Source: Oscillospiraceae bacterium (lineage in GTDB: Bacteria; Bacillota; Clostridia; Oscillospirales; Oscillospiraceae). From it: 12,009 nt of DNA. The stretch lies in assembly GCA_016302405.1 (NCBI GenBank), contig JAEDNR010000062.1, positions 1 through 12,009 of the forward strand, written 5' to 3'. Below are positions 4,196-11,630 of this stretch, in pieces. Within the stretch, counting starts at the first letter, position 1. The number at the start of each line of letters is the position of its first letter. Below the pieces are notes generated by a model that saw only the letters and a list, made by a program, of their open reading frames with translations, made no database searches and was not told where the DNA came from. Position numbers and translations under genes: made by a program.

Positions 4196-5977
4196 ATGGT
4201 TTTCGGAAAGTATATCAATCGCTACTATTGGAAGTATGCACCGCTTCTGCTGGTGGGACTGGCGGCACTGATTGCCGTGGATTACCTCCAACTGGAGATT
4301 CCGGCTCTGTACCAGATGGTCATTAACGGCATCAACCAGGGCTATGTAGATATTGACGGCGTAAAAACCGCCTTTACCATGGAGGTTCTGCTGGATAGCA
4401 TCTGCATGCCCATGGTGTGGATCATTCTCGCCATCGTCTTCGGCAGATTTTTGTGGCGGGTCACCATTTTCGGCGCGGCTACCCGGATGGAGCAGGACCT
4501 GCGGGACCGGATGTTTGACCGCTGCCGTCACCTGAGCCAGGACTACTACCAGGTGAATAAGGTGGGAAACCTCATGAGCCTGTTCACCAATGACCTGGAC
4601 ACCATTCAGGAGTGCTTCGGCTGGGGCTTTCTTCAGCTCTTTGACGCTTCCTTCCTGGGGAGTCTGGCCATCTACCGTATGCTGCAGATGGATAAGCTTC
4701 TGACATTGCTGTCCCTTATCCCCATGGTGCTGCTGTTTGCCTGCGCCTCCGTCGTGGGGAGCGTTATGACCAAAAAGTGGGACTACCGCCAGGAATGCTT
4801 TTCCCAGCTTTCGGACTTTTCCCAGGAGAGCTTCTCCGGCATCGCCGTTGTGAAGGCCTTCGTCAAGGAGACCCGGGAGCTGCTGGCCTTTCAGAAGCTG
4901 AACGTGGAGAACGAGAAGGCCAATATTGACTACACCCGGATCAGTGTGCTGATGCGCATTCTGGTGGGAACCTTTGTGGAGAGCGTGATCTGCGTCATTC
5001 TGGGCTACGGCGGCTACCTTGTCTACCGGGGTACCTTCAATGCCGGCCAGCTCATGGAGTTCATCGGCTATTTTACCGCCATCGTCTGGCCCATCATGGC
5101 CGTGTCCGAGCTCATCGACATGACTGCCCGGGGCAAGGCCTCCGTGGGCCGGATCACCGAGCTGCTGGACGCTCCCGTTACCGTAAAGGACCGGGAGGGC
5201 GCCCGGGAGCTGACGGATGTCCGGGGCAGCATCGAGTTCCGGGATTTGTCCTTCTGCTATCCCGACGGGGAGTTTGACGCCCTGGAGCATGTGTCCTTTG
5301 CCATTCAGCCCGGAGAGAATATCGGCCTTGTGGGCCGCACCGGCTGCGGCAAGACCACCCTGGTGGATCTGATCCTGCGCACCTACAATGTTCCCGACGG
5401 GACGCTGTTTATTGACGGGCAGGATGTGAATGATCTTACTATCCGCTCCGTCCGGGCGGCCTGCGCCTATGTGCCCCAGGACAATTTCCTGTTCTCGGAC
5501 ACCATTGAAAATAATATCTCCTTCGGCGCCGAGCGGCCCAGCACCACGGCGGTGGTCCGGGCGGCGGAGCTTGCCGATGTCCACAGCAATATCGCCGAGT
5601 TCCAGAAGGGCTACCAGACGGTGCTGGGAGAGCGGGGCGTCACCGTGTCCGGCGGCCAGAAGCAGCGGATCTCCATTGCCCGGGCGCTCATGAAGGATGC
5701 GCCCATCCTGATCCTGGACGACTCGGTCTCCGCCGTGGATACCAAGACGGAGCGGGCTATTCTGGATAACCTGAGGTCCTCCCGCCAGGGAAAGACCACC
5801 ATCCTAATTGCCCACAGAATTTCCACCATCGAGCGGATGGACAAGATCCTCTTTATGGACGGGGGCACCGTGGCGGCCTTCGGTTCCCACGAGACCTTGT
5901 ACGCGACCAACGCGGAATACCGGAAAATGGTGGACCTGCAGCGGCTGGAGGAGGAAGGAGGAGAACGCAATGCCTGA
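4196..5977 (+). CDS. heterodimeric ABC exporter half, degenerate-site subunit (YheI/BmrC-like)
   Basis: This 593-residue half-transporter has a six-helix exporter domain (about 15-315) followed by an ATPase domain (about 345-585). Visible motifs are Walker A GRTGCGKTT (380-388), Q-loop Q428, signature VSGGQ (484-488), Walker B ILILDDS with D508, and switch H540. The residue after Walker B is Asp509 where active transporters have the catalytic Glu, the hallmark of the non-canonical subunit in pairs such as BmrC/BmrD, LmrC/LmrD and TM287/TM288. It would pair with the next gene to export drugs, lipids or peptides from the cytoplasm; the substrate cannot be read from sequence. ATG 4196 is set by TAAGGAGGG 4-5 bases upstream. 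The frame is open back to 3866 but that part overlaps the previous gene. The stop overlaps the next start by 8 bp. Confidence 0.92.
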   Translation: MVFGKYINRYYWKYAPLLLVGLAALIAVDYLQLEIPALYQMVINGINQGYVDIDGVKTAFTMEVLLDSICMPMVWIILAIVFGRFLWRVTIFGAATRMEQDLRDRMFDRCRHLSQDYYQVNKVGNLMSLFTNDLDTIQECFGWGFLQLFDASFLGSLAIYRMLQMDKLLTLLSLIPMVLLFACASVVGSVMTKKWDYRQECFSQLSDFSQESFSGIAVVKAFVKETRELLAFQKLNVENEKANIDYTRISVLMRILVGTFVESVICVILGYGGYLVYRGTFNAGQLMEFIGYFTAIVWPIMAVSELIDMTARGKASVGRITELLDAPVTVKDREGARELTDVRGSIEFRDLSFCYPDGEFDALEHVSFAIQPGENIGLVGRTGCGKTTLVDLILRTYNVPDGTLFIDGQDVNDLTIRSVRAACAYVPQDNFLFSDTIENNISFGAERPSTTAVVRAAELADVHSNIAEFQKGYQTVLGERGVTVSGGQKQRISIARALMKDAPILILDDSVSAVDTKTERAILDNLRSSRQGKTTILIAHRISTIERMDKILFMDGGTVAAFGSHETLYATNAEYRKMVDLQRLEEEGGERNA

Positions 5978-7862
5978 GTATCTTCCTCTGATTATCGTCT
6001 GCGCCGTGATCGGCGCCTTTACGGTGGTGTTCCTGGGAGCCTACATTGTGCTGTGCCACCGGACAAAAAACACCGCCGGTGAACGGCATATGGCGGATAT
6101 GGAGATCGTAAAGCGGCTCCTAAAGTACGCCGTACCCTATAAAAAGGAATTTGTACTGGTATTTGTCATCATGCTGGTGTCCATCGCCTACGATGTGGTC
6201 TCTCCGCTGCTGGTGGGCAAGATCCAGGGCATCATTAAAGGGAATTTCGCCTTGCCGGAGCTGTACCGGATGGTGGCGGTGTACGCGCTCATTCTGGTGG
6301 TGTCCATGGTCTGCACCTATTTCCAGGCCATGATCCTCCAGGAGGTGGGCCAGAAGATCCTGTCCCAGCTCCGGCTGGACATCTTCAGCCGCATCGAAAG
6401 CCTTTCCCATGAGCAGCTGAACCAGATTCCCGTGGGCAAGCTGGTGACCCGGGTGAGTAATGACCCCAACGCCATCAGCTACCTGTTTACCAATATTCTT
6501 GTGACCTTGGTGAAGAACACCATGGTGATCTTCGGGGTGCTGGGGGCTATGCTGGTGCTCAACTACGCCCTGACGCTGATGGTGCTGTGCTTTGTGCCGT
6601 TCCTGATCCTCTTTACCATCGTGTTCCAGAAATTTTCCCGGACGGTCCACCGGAAGGTGAACAACGCCCGGACCGATGTGAATACCTACCTGTCGGAAAA
6701 CCTGTCCGGCATGAAGATCACCCAGATCTTCAACCGGGAGGATCAGAAGATGGAGGAATTTGTGGGCAAGAGCCGGACCCTTGCCAGGAGTAAGTACCAG
6801 CGGATGTTCGTCTTCGGCATCTTCCGGCCCATGGTGTACATGCTCTTTGTCACCTCCAACCTGTTTCTGTTCTATATCGGCTGCCGTGGATACATTCAGG
6901 ACACCACCTTCCTGGGGCAGGTTATTACCAGTGAGATTGTCGTGTCCTTCTACATGTACATTTCCAAGTTCTTTAACCCCATCCAGACCTTGGCGGAGCA
7001 GTTCGATATGCTCCAGCAGTCCTTTGCCTCTGCGGAAAAGATATTCACCATTCTGGATATGGTGCCGGAAATTGTGGACGAACCCGATGCTGTGGAACTG
7101 GACGAGATCAAGGGCGAAATTGAGTTTAAGGATGTGTGGTTTGCCTACAAGCCCGGCGAGTGGGTCCTCAAGGGCGTGTCCTTCCACGTTTATCCCAAGC
7201 AGACCGTAGCCTTCGTGGGGTCCACCGGCTCCGGAAAGACCACGATCCTCTCCCTCATTACCCGCAATTACGACATCCAGAAGGGCCAGATCCTCATTGA
7301 CGGCATCGATGTGCGGCATATTAAGATAGCGTCTCTGCGGCGGCACTTCGGGCAGATGCTCCAGGATGTGTTCCTGTTTGCCGGAGACATCCGCAGCAAC
7401 ATCCTGCTGCGCTCCGAGGGAATCTCCGACGAGCAGGTCTGGGAGGCTGCCCGGTATGTCAACGCCGACGGCTTCATTTCCCGGCTGGATAAGGGACTGG
7501 ACGAGCCGGTGCGGGAGCGGGGCAACAACTTCTCCGCCGGTCAGCGGCAGCTATTAAGCTTTGCCCGGACTATCATCCACAAGCCCGCCGTCATGATCCT
7601 GGACGAGGCCACCGCCAACATCGACACGGAAACCGAGCTGCTGATCCAGGATTCTCTGGAGAAGATGAAGAACATCGGCACCATGCTGATCGTTGCCCAC
7701 CGCCTGAGCACCATCCAGCATGCGGACAACATTATCCTCCTGTCCCACGGCGTTATTTGTGAGCAGGGCACCCATCAGGAGCTGCTGCACCGGAAGGGCC
7801 GGTACTACCAGCTCTATACCCTGCAGTATCAGAAGCAGCAGCTTACCAAAGGAACCAATTAA
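5970..7862 (+). CDS. heterodimeric ABC exporter half, catalytic subunit (YheH/BmrD-like)
   Basis: This 630-residue partner has an extra N-terminal helix (about 5-28), then the six-helix exporter domain (about 58-345) and an ATPase domain (about 384-620). Motifs are Walker A GSTGSGKTT (417-425), Q465, signature FSAGQ (521-525, normally LSGGQ), Walker B VMILDE with D545 and catalytic E546, and H577. The intact Glu and altered signature complement the preceding subunit: the degenerate site would combine the other subunit's Asp509 with this FSAGQ, leaving one fully active site. ATG 5970 overlaps the previous stop and is preceded by GAGGAAGGAGGAG, so translation is coupled. A later ATG at 6090 would remove the extra helix but has a poor ribosome site. 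Family members are usually 580-670 residues. A perfect terminator begins at the stop codon. Confidence 0.92.
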   Translation: MPEYLPLIIVCAVIGAFTVVFLGAYIVLCHRTKNTAGERHMADMEIVKRLLKYAVPYKKEFVLVFVIMLVSIAYDVVSPLLVGKIQGIIKGNFALPELYRMVAVYALILVVSMVCTYFQAMILQEVGQKILSQLRLDIFSRIESLSHEQLNQIPVGKLVTRVSNDPNAISYLFTNILVTLVKNTMVIFGVLGAMLVLNYALTLMVLCFVPFLILFTIVFQKFSRTVHRKVNNARTDVNTYLSENLSGMKITQIFNREDQKMEEFVGKSRTLARSKYQRMFVFGIFRPMVYMLFVTSNLFLFYIGCRGYIQDTTFLGQVITSEIVVSFYMYISKFFNPIQTLAEQFDMLQQSFASAEKIFTILDMVPEIVDEPDAVELDEIKGEIEFKDVWFAYKPGEWVLKGVSFHVYPKQTVAFVGSTGSGKTTILSLITRNYDIQKGQILIDGIDVRHIKIASLRRHFGQMLQDVFLFAGDIRSNILLRSEGISDEQVWEAARYVNADGFISRLDKGLDEPVRERGNNFSAGQRQLLSFARTIIHKPAVMILDEATANIDTETELLIQDSLEKMKNIGTMLIVAHRLSTIQHADNIILLSHGVICEQGTHQELLHRKGRYYQLYTLQYQKQQLTKGTN

Positions 7863-7903
7863 CAAACAGCGGCCCTGGAAATTTCCGGGGCCGCTGTTTG
7901 TTA
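7860..7903. terminator. long perfect terminator hairpin containing the stop codon
   Basis: TAACAAACAGCGGCCC (7860-7875) and GGGCCGCTGTTTGTTA (7888-7903) form a perfect 16-bp stem. The TAA of the ABC gene is the base of the stem. A-rich and T-rich flanks lie within the stem itself, so it can act in both directions. It is shared between the rightward exporter operon and anything reading leftward past 8141. Confidence 0.85.
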
Positions 7904-7972
7904 GCCTACTATGTTGTCACAGCGGAATCTTTATGGAAATGATCCGATGGTGCGCTGGCGTACAGCGCGTAT

Positions 7973-8063
7973 GCCTCTCCTTTGGGAGAGGTGCCCCCGG
8001 AGGGGGCGGAGAGGGCCCTCTCAGTCACGCCTATGGCGTGCCAGCTTTCCCATAGGGAGAGCC
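7973..8063. repeat. head-to-head pair of double-hairpin repeat units
   Basis: Four hairpins lie back to back: CCTCTCC/GGAGAGG (7974-7991), GCCCCC-GGA-GGGGGC (7993-8007), CACGCC-TAT-GGCGTG (8026-8040) and GCTTTCCC/GGGAGAGC (8044-8062, one G-U). The two halves meet at the palindrome GAGAGGGCCCTCTC (8009-8022). Each half repeats the layout of the units at 3188-3384. The 277-bp gap 7864-8140 holds no gene. The repeat lies between two convergent operons. Confidence 0.65.
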
Positions 8064-8140
8064 ATGGGGTGCCGCGCGAAATGATAAGTTTCAAATGTGA
8101 CATTCTGCTACGGTAATGACCGCCCCTGCGAACCGAAATC

Positions 8141-8818
8141 TTACACGGTACCTGCCAGCCGCTTCCGCCAGTATTTCCGGAATACCAGGAACTCCGCCAG
8201 GATTCCAACGGGGATAGCGGCAAAAATATCCACAACGCTGTGCTGCTTCACAAAGGCAACGGAAATGCAGATGAAGAACACCAGTACCGTAATGAAGACC
8301 TTGACCGCCCGGGAGGCGTCCTTCTTTTTGAGCCAGGTGGAGGCGATGCCCAGGGAGTAGGCCACATGCAGCGACGGGCATACGCCGGTGTTGGTGTCCA
8401 CGGTATAGATGAATGCCATAAGCCGGGTGAGGAAATTGTCCCGGGAGAAGGTTTCGGGCCGTAGGTCCTGGCGGCTGGGCAGGAGAATGTAGATGGTCAT
8501 GGCAACCACCTGGGTGATGATGATGTAGGTCTGCATGCTTTTGAAGCTTTCCACATCGTAGAGCAGGAAGTAAACCAAGGACACAACGATCAGCACATAC
8601 CAGGACACATAGAAGATCAGGAAAAACTCATTGAAGGGAATGAGATCGTCAAGCCGACAGTGGACGGGATAGCACCGCTCCGCCGGAATGAAGTTTTCCG
8701 TCAGGAAATACAGGAGAAAGTAGCCTACCCATCCCAGGAGCAGAAGCAGATGGGAGTATTCCGGGGTGCGGATATTGCTTAGGCGCAGCTTTCTGTAATC
8801 AACCACAGGTTTTTTCAT
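8141..8818 (-). CDS. PAP2-superfamily membrane phosphatase
   Basis: This 225-residue membrane protein has about six hydrophobic helices (near 23-40, 65-87, 93-113, 146-162, 170-190 and 195-213). The acid-phosphatase motifs are visible: LPSRQDLRP (R120-P121, first motif in reduced form), PSLH (148-151) and H193...D197 in the third motif, where H193 would be the nucleophile. The layout resembles the PAP2 group that includes inositolphosphotransferases. It probably removes or transfers a lipid phosphate, for instance phosphatidic acid or a polyprenyl phosphate, at the outer face of the membrane. The start overlaps the end of the acyltransferase gene by 20 bp, so the two are co-translated, and a lipid substrate is likely on that ground as well. 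The exact substrate is not readable. Confidence 0.87.
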   Translation of the reverse strand: MKKPVVDYRKLRLSNIRTPEYSHLLLLLGWVGYFLLYFLTENFIPAERCYPVHCRLDDLIPFNEFFLIFYVSWYVLIVVSLVYFLLYDVESFKSMQTYIIITQVVAMTIYILLPSRQDLRPETFSRDNFLTRLMAFIYTVDTNTGVCPSLHVAYSLGIASTWLKKKDASRAVKVFITVLVFFICISVAFVKQHSVVDIFAAIPVGILAEFLVFRKYWRKRLAGTV

Positions 8819-9581
8819 GGTCAGGATTCACCTCGCAGGGGATGTTTTTCGGATACTGCCGCTTCGACATGTTTTCGTAGGGCACGACGGTGTGCTCGGG
8901 AAGACTTTCGGCGATTGCTGTGATAGCCCGGGCCATTTCATCGCAGATCCGCCTCCGCTCGTCGGCAATGGGAGCCTCCGGGTCAAATACCACGGGGGCG
9001 CCGATGTGCAGCTGCTTCAGGGCCGGGGCCAGGTACATGGGCACAAAGGCGGCCCGCTTGCCGGTTCGCTTGTAATAAAGCTTTGCTACGTCCACAAAAT
9101 TTTCCTGAAACTGATAGAGGATCTGATTCCGCTTTTCCAGCTTCTCCGGGAAAATGATCACGTCCACACCCTCTTCCAGGGCCTTGACCGTCTGCCGGAA
9201 GGTGGAGATCACCCGGTTGTCATGGTATACGGGGATTACGGCGGCGTTGTTGAAGATGCATACGGACAGGGGCGCGATGATATAGGACGCAAGCCGGTAG
9301 AACCACCGGACGCGGGGGGGCTTGCCGCTCCAGAAATCCTGGTAGGCGTAGGCGGGGACTTCTTTCAGCTTCTGCATCTGGGCGGCGCACCAGGTCAGGC
9401 GCTTGCGGGGATAGTACAATTCTCCTACAATGGGGCCGTGCATCTGGGCGTGGTTGCCCACGGCGATGCAGGCATCCTCCGGCAGGTTTTCCGCGCCTAC
9501 CACGGTGATTTTGGGGTAGACAAGCCTGACGGCCCAACGGATGGCCAGAAACAGCGGGCGGCAGTGTTTGCTTTCGGACAT
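8799..9581 (-). CDS. lysophospholipid acyltransferase-like protein (PlsC/LPLAT family)
   Basis: This 260-residue protein carries the PlsC fold landmarks: GNHAQMHGP (42-50), a middle region with two short hydrophobic stretches (about 96-118), IFPEK (143-147) and VPMYLAP (180-186). Enzymes of this family move an acyl chain from acyl-ACP or acyl-CoA to a lysophospholipid such as lysophosphatidic acid, on the cytoplasmic membrane face. The usual catalytic HX4D motif here is H44 followed five residues later by Gly49 instead of Asp; a second His sits at 48. ATG 9581 is preceded by AAAGGAAG at good spacing. The frame is open to 9749, but that part crosses the divergent promoter region. It is first in a two-gene leftward operon with the PAP2 gene. 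Confidence 0.83.
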   Translation of the reverse strand: MSESKHCRPLFLAIRWAVRLVYPKITVVGAENLPEDACIAVGNHAQMHGPIVGELYYPRKRLTWCAAQMQKLKEVPAYAYQDFWSGKPPRVRWFYRLASYIIAPLSVCIFNNAAVIPVYHDNRVISTFRQTVKALEEGVDVIIFPEKLEKRNQILYQFQENFVDVAKLYYKRTGKRAAFVPMYLAPALKQLHIGAPVVFDPEAPIADERRRICDEMARAITAIAESLPEHTVVPYENMSKRQYPKNIPCEVNPDHEKTCG

Positions 9582-9624
9582 GAATATCGCTTCCTTTAAA
9601 AGAGTATCGGGATTGGACAGTAGA

Positions 9625-9639
9625 GGAATTGACAATTCC
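9625..9639. promoter_or_regulatory. operator-like inverted repeat in the divergent intergenic region
   Basis: GGAATTG-A-CAATTCC is a perfect 7-bp inverted repeat about 45 bp upstream of the acyltransferase start. It lies between two divergent operons. No regulator gene is adjacent. I could not place a convincing promoter for the leftward operon. Confidence 0.35.
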
Positions 9640-9687
9640 GGCTCTGCCGCCTTAAAACAATCTTTATCCTTGAATAACGGCTTCGAC

Positions 9688-9716
9688 TTGTTTTTGACGG
9701 CAGAAATGGGTATAAT
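9688..9716 (+). promoter_or_regulatory. sigma-A promoter for the MoxR operon
   Basis: TTGTTT (9688-9693), a 17-bp spacer and a perfect TATAAT (9711-9716) lie about 33 bases before the MoxR start. The -35 box matches only 3/6; a nearby TTGACG is too close to the -10 box to be used. Confidence 0.6.
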
Positions 9717-9748
9717 GAATTCCATATTTACGGGAAGGGGCATTGGCA

Positions 9749-10702
9749 ATGCAGAAAACGGAAAATGAAGTGACCGTCTATGTCCAGCAGGTGCTGGGGC
9801 AGGTACGGCGGGCAGTGGTGGGAAAGGACGCGGTGCTGCTGTGGGTATTGGCGGCCATCCTGGCCCGGGGTCACATCCTCCTGGAGGACATTCCCGGTGT
9901 GGGGAAGACCACTATGGCCCTGGCCTTTTCCAGGGTTTTGGATCTTCAGTACAGCCGGGTGCAGTTTACGCCGGACGTGCTCCCTTCGGATGTTACGGGC
10001 TACAGTGTGCCGGACCCCCGGACGGGGGAGATGCAGTACCAGCCCGGCGCGGTGCTGTGCAACCTTTTCCTGGCGGATGAATTGAACCGTGCCACCTCCC
10101 GTACCCAGTCGGCCCTGCTGGAAGCCATGGAGGAGGGCCAGGTGACGGTGGACGGGGTGAGCCATCCCATCCCGGAACCCTTTGTGGTCATTGCCACCCA
10201 GAACCCCGTGGGGGCGGCTGGCACCCAGCTCCTGCCGGACAGCCAGCTGGACCGGTTTATGGTCCGGCTGAGTCTGGGCTACCCCAGCCCCAAGGACGAG
10301 GCCGCCATGGTCTTAAACCGGCAGGGGGGAAATCCCCTCCATGCCCTCCGGCCCCTCATGAGCCGGGAGGAGCTTACGGCCATCCAGGACACAGTGGAAG
10401 CCACCTTCGTCAGCGACAGTGTGGTGAATTATATCGTCAGCCTGATCACCGCTACCCGGCAGAATGAAAATATCCTCCGGGGGGCCAGCCCCCGGGCGAC
10501 CCTGGCAGTTACCGCCATGGCAAAGTCCGTGGCCCAGCTCCGGGGCCGGGACTATGTGGTCCCCGGGGATGTGCGGGAGGTCTTCCCCCAGACCGTTGCC
10601 CACCGGCTCATTCTCTCCCCCCGGGCGGAGACCCAGGGCAAGTGCGCCGAGCTTGTGCTCCGGAATATTCTGGACACAGTGCCCGTGCCCAAGCTGCGCT
10701 GA
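9749..10702 (+). CDS. MoxR-family AAA+ ATPase
   Basis: This 317-residue AAA+ protein shows Walker A PGVGKTT (49-55), Walker B FLADE (107-111, D110 and E111), sensor 1 ATQNP (149-153), arginine finger in LDRF (R169) and sensor 2 GASPRA (R249). These are typical of the MoxR group, cytoplasmic ATPase rings thought to act as chaperones that remodel or mature partner proteins. Length is normal. ATG 9749 is favoured over TTG 9743 because GGGAAGGGG (9732-9740) then has a normal 8-base spacing. The next two genes are DUF58 and a transglutaminase-type membrane protein, the classic MoxR neighbourhood, so its target is probably one of these or the complex they form. Confidence 0.93.
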   Translation: MQKTENEVTVYVQQVLGQVRRAVVGKDAVLLWVLAAILARGHILLEDIPGVGKTTMALAFSRVLDLQYSRVQFTPDVLPSDVTGYSVPDPRTGEMQYQPGAVLCNLFLADELNRATSRTQSALLEAMEEGQVTVDGVSHPIPEPFVVIATQNPVGAAGTQLLPDSQLDRFMVRLSLGYPSPKDEAAMVLNRQGGNPLHALRPLMSREELTAIQDTVEATFVSDSVVNYIVSLITATRQNENILRGASPRATLAVTAMAKSVAQLRGRDYVVPGDVREVFPQTVAHRLILSPRAETQGKCAELVLRNILDTVPVPKLR

Positions 10703-10703
10703 T

Positions 10704-11630
10704 ATGGCGGGGCATCGGATGGGGTACCTGACGGTACTGCTGGGGGCCGCCGCCTTTTATATTGCCTCCGGGGAGTGGATCAGCTGGCTGCTGCTGCTCT
10801 TATGCCTGGGGCTTCCCTGGCTGTCGCTGCTTGTGAGCCTGGGGGCCATCCGCCGTTTCCGGGCGGAGCCCGCGGGACTGGACATTGTGGAAACGGGGGA
10901 AGAAACGGAGCTGTGGCTCCTGGGTTCCTGTCCGGCCCCCATGCCCCCTTTCCGGGGAAAGCTCAGTCTTCGCTGGTGCATCACCGGGGAGCGGCGGCGG
11001 TACCGTTCGGAAAAGGATTTACCCACGGATCACTGCGGCGGCGTGACGGTTACGGCGGAAAAGGTACGGGTCTGCGACTACTTAGGATTGTTTTCCTTCC
11101 GGGTCAGGAATGTATCCCCCAAGACCATGATCATCCGGCCCAAGCCCCAGGCGCCCGGGGTCATCCCGTCAATCCGGGATATAAGACCCAAACGCTGGAC
11201 CCCCAAGCCCGGCGGGGGCTTCGCGGAAAACCACGAGCTGCGGCTGTACCGGCCCGGGGACAGCCTGAACCAGATCCACTGGAAGCTCACCGCCAAGACC
11301 GGAAAGTGGATCCTCCGGGAGCCCATGGAGCCTGTCCGGGGACGGATGCTCCTGACCATGACACTCCGGGGAACCCCGGAGGCGTTGGACCGGAAGTTTG
11401 GGCGGCTTTTATGGCTGGGCGGGTATCTGCTGGACCAGGAAGTGGGCTTTGAGATTCGGGCGCTTACCGGGGACGGACTGCTGACCTTCCCGGTAAAGGA
11501 ACGGAACGAACTGTATAAGGCAGTGGATACCCTGCTGTGCACCCCCGCCGCGGGGGAGGGGTCCATCCGGGAGTACGCCTTTGACGCCTCCTGGCAGTAC
11601 CATATCGGAGGGGAAGCGGATGAAGCGTGA
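10704..11630 (+). CDS. DUF58 membrane-anchored protein
   Basis: This 308-residue protein begins with two hydrophobic helices (about 7-22 and 27-47), followed by a cytoplasmic or surface domain. The DUF58 core motif is visible as ENHELR (175-180), RPGD (183-186) and IHWKLTAKTGK (191-201), with REP at 205-207. Many DUF58 proteins carry a von Willebrand A-like fold and number about 380-430 residues, so this one is on the short side, with a reduced C-terminal part. It begins one base after the MoxR stop. ATG 10719 (residue 6) has a better GGCGGGG upstream and is an alternative start. The next gene starts 11 bp before this stop. Function is not known in detail; it is the usual partner of MoxR. Confidence 0.88.
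   Translation: MAGHRMGYLTVLLGAAAFYIASGEWISWLLLLLCLGLPWLSLLVSLGAIRRFRAEPAGLDIVETGEETELWLLGSCPAPMPPFRGKLSLRWCITGERRRYRSEKDLPTDHCGGVTVTAEKVRVCDYLGLFSFRVRNVSPKTMIIRPKPQAPGVIPSIRDIRPKRWTPKPGGGFAENHELRLYRPGDSLNQIHWKLTAKTGKWILREPMEPVRGRMLLTMTLRGTPEALDRKFGRLLWLGGYLLDQEVGFEIRALTGDGLLTFPVKERNELYKAVDTLLCTPAAGEGSIREYAFDASWQYHIGGEADEA

Noticed and set aside
4124..5584. 486-codon open frame on the minus strand opposite the first ABC gene
   Set aside because: It is antisense to a clear ABC transporter, is rich in His, Gly and Gln as reverse frames of GC-rich genes are, and has no family motif.
6120..7346. 408-codon open frame on the minus strand opposite the second ABC gene
   Set aside because: Antisense shadow of a well-defined gene, with the same His/Gly-rich composition and no plausible start site.
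8817..9599. 260-codon plus-strand frame opposite the acyltransferase gene
   Set aside because: Its composition (many Gly, His and Val) is that of a reverse-frame shadow; the minus-strand frame has PlsC motifs and a proper ribosome site.
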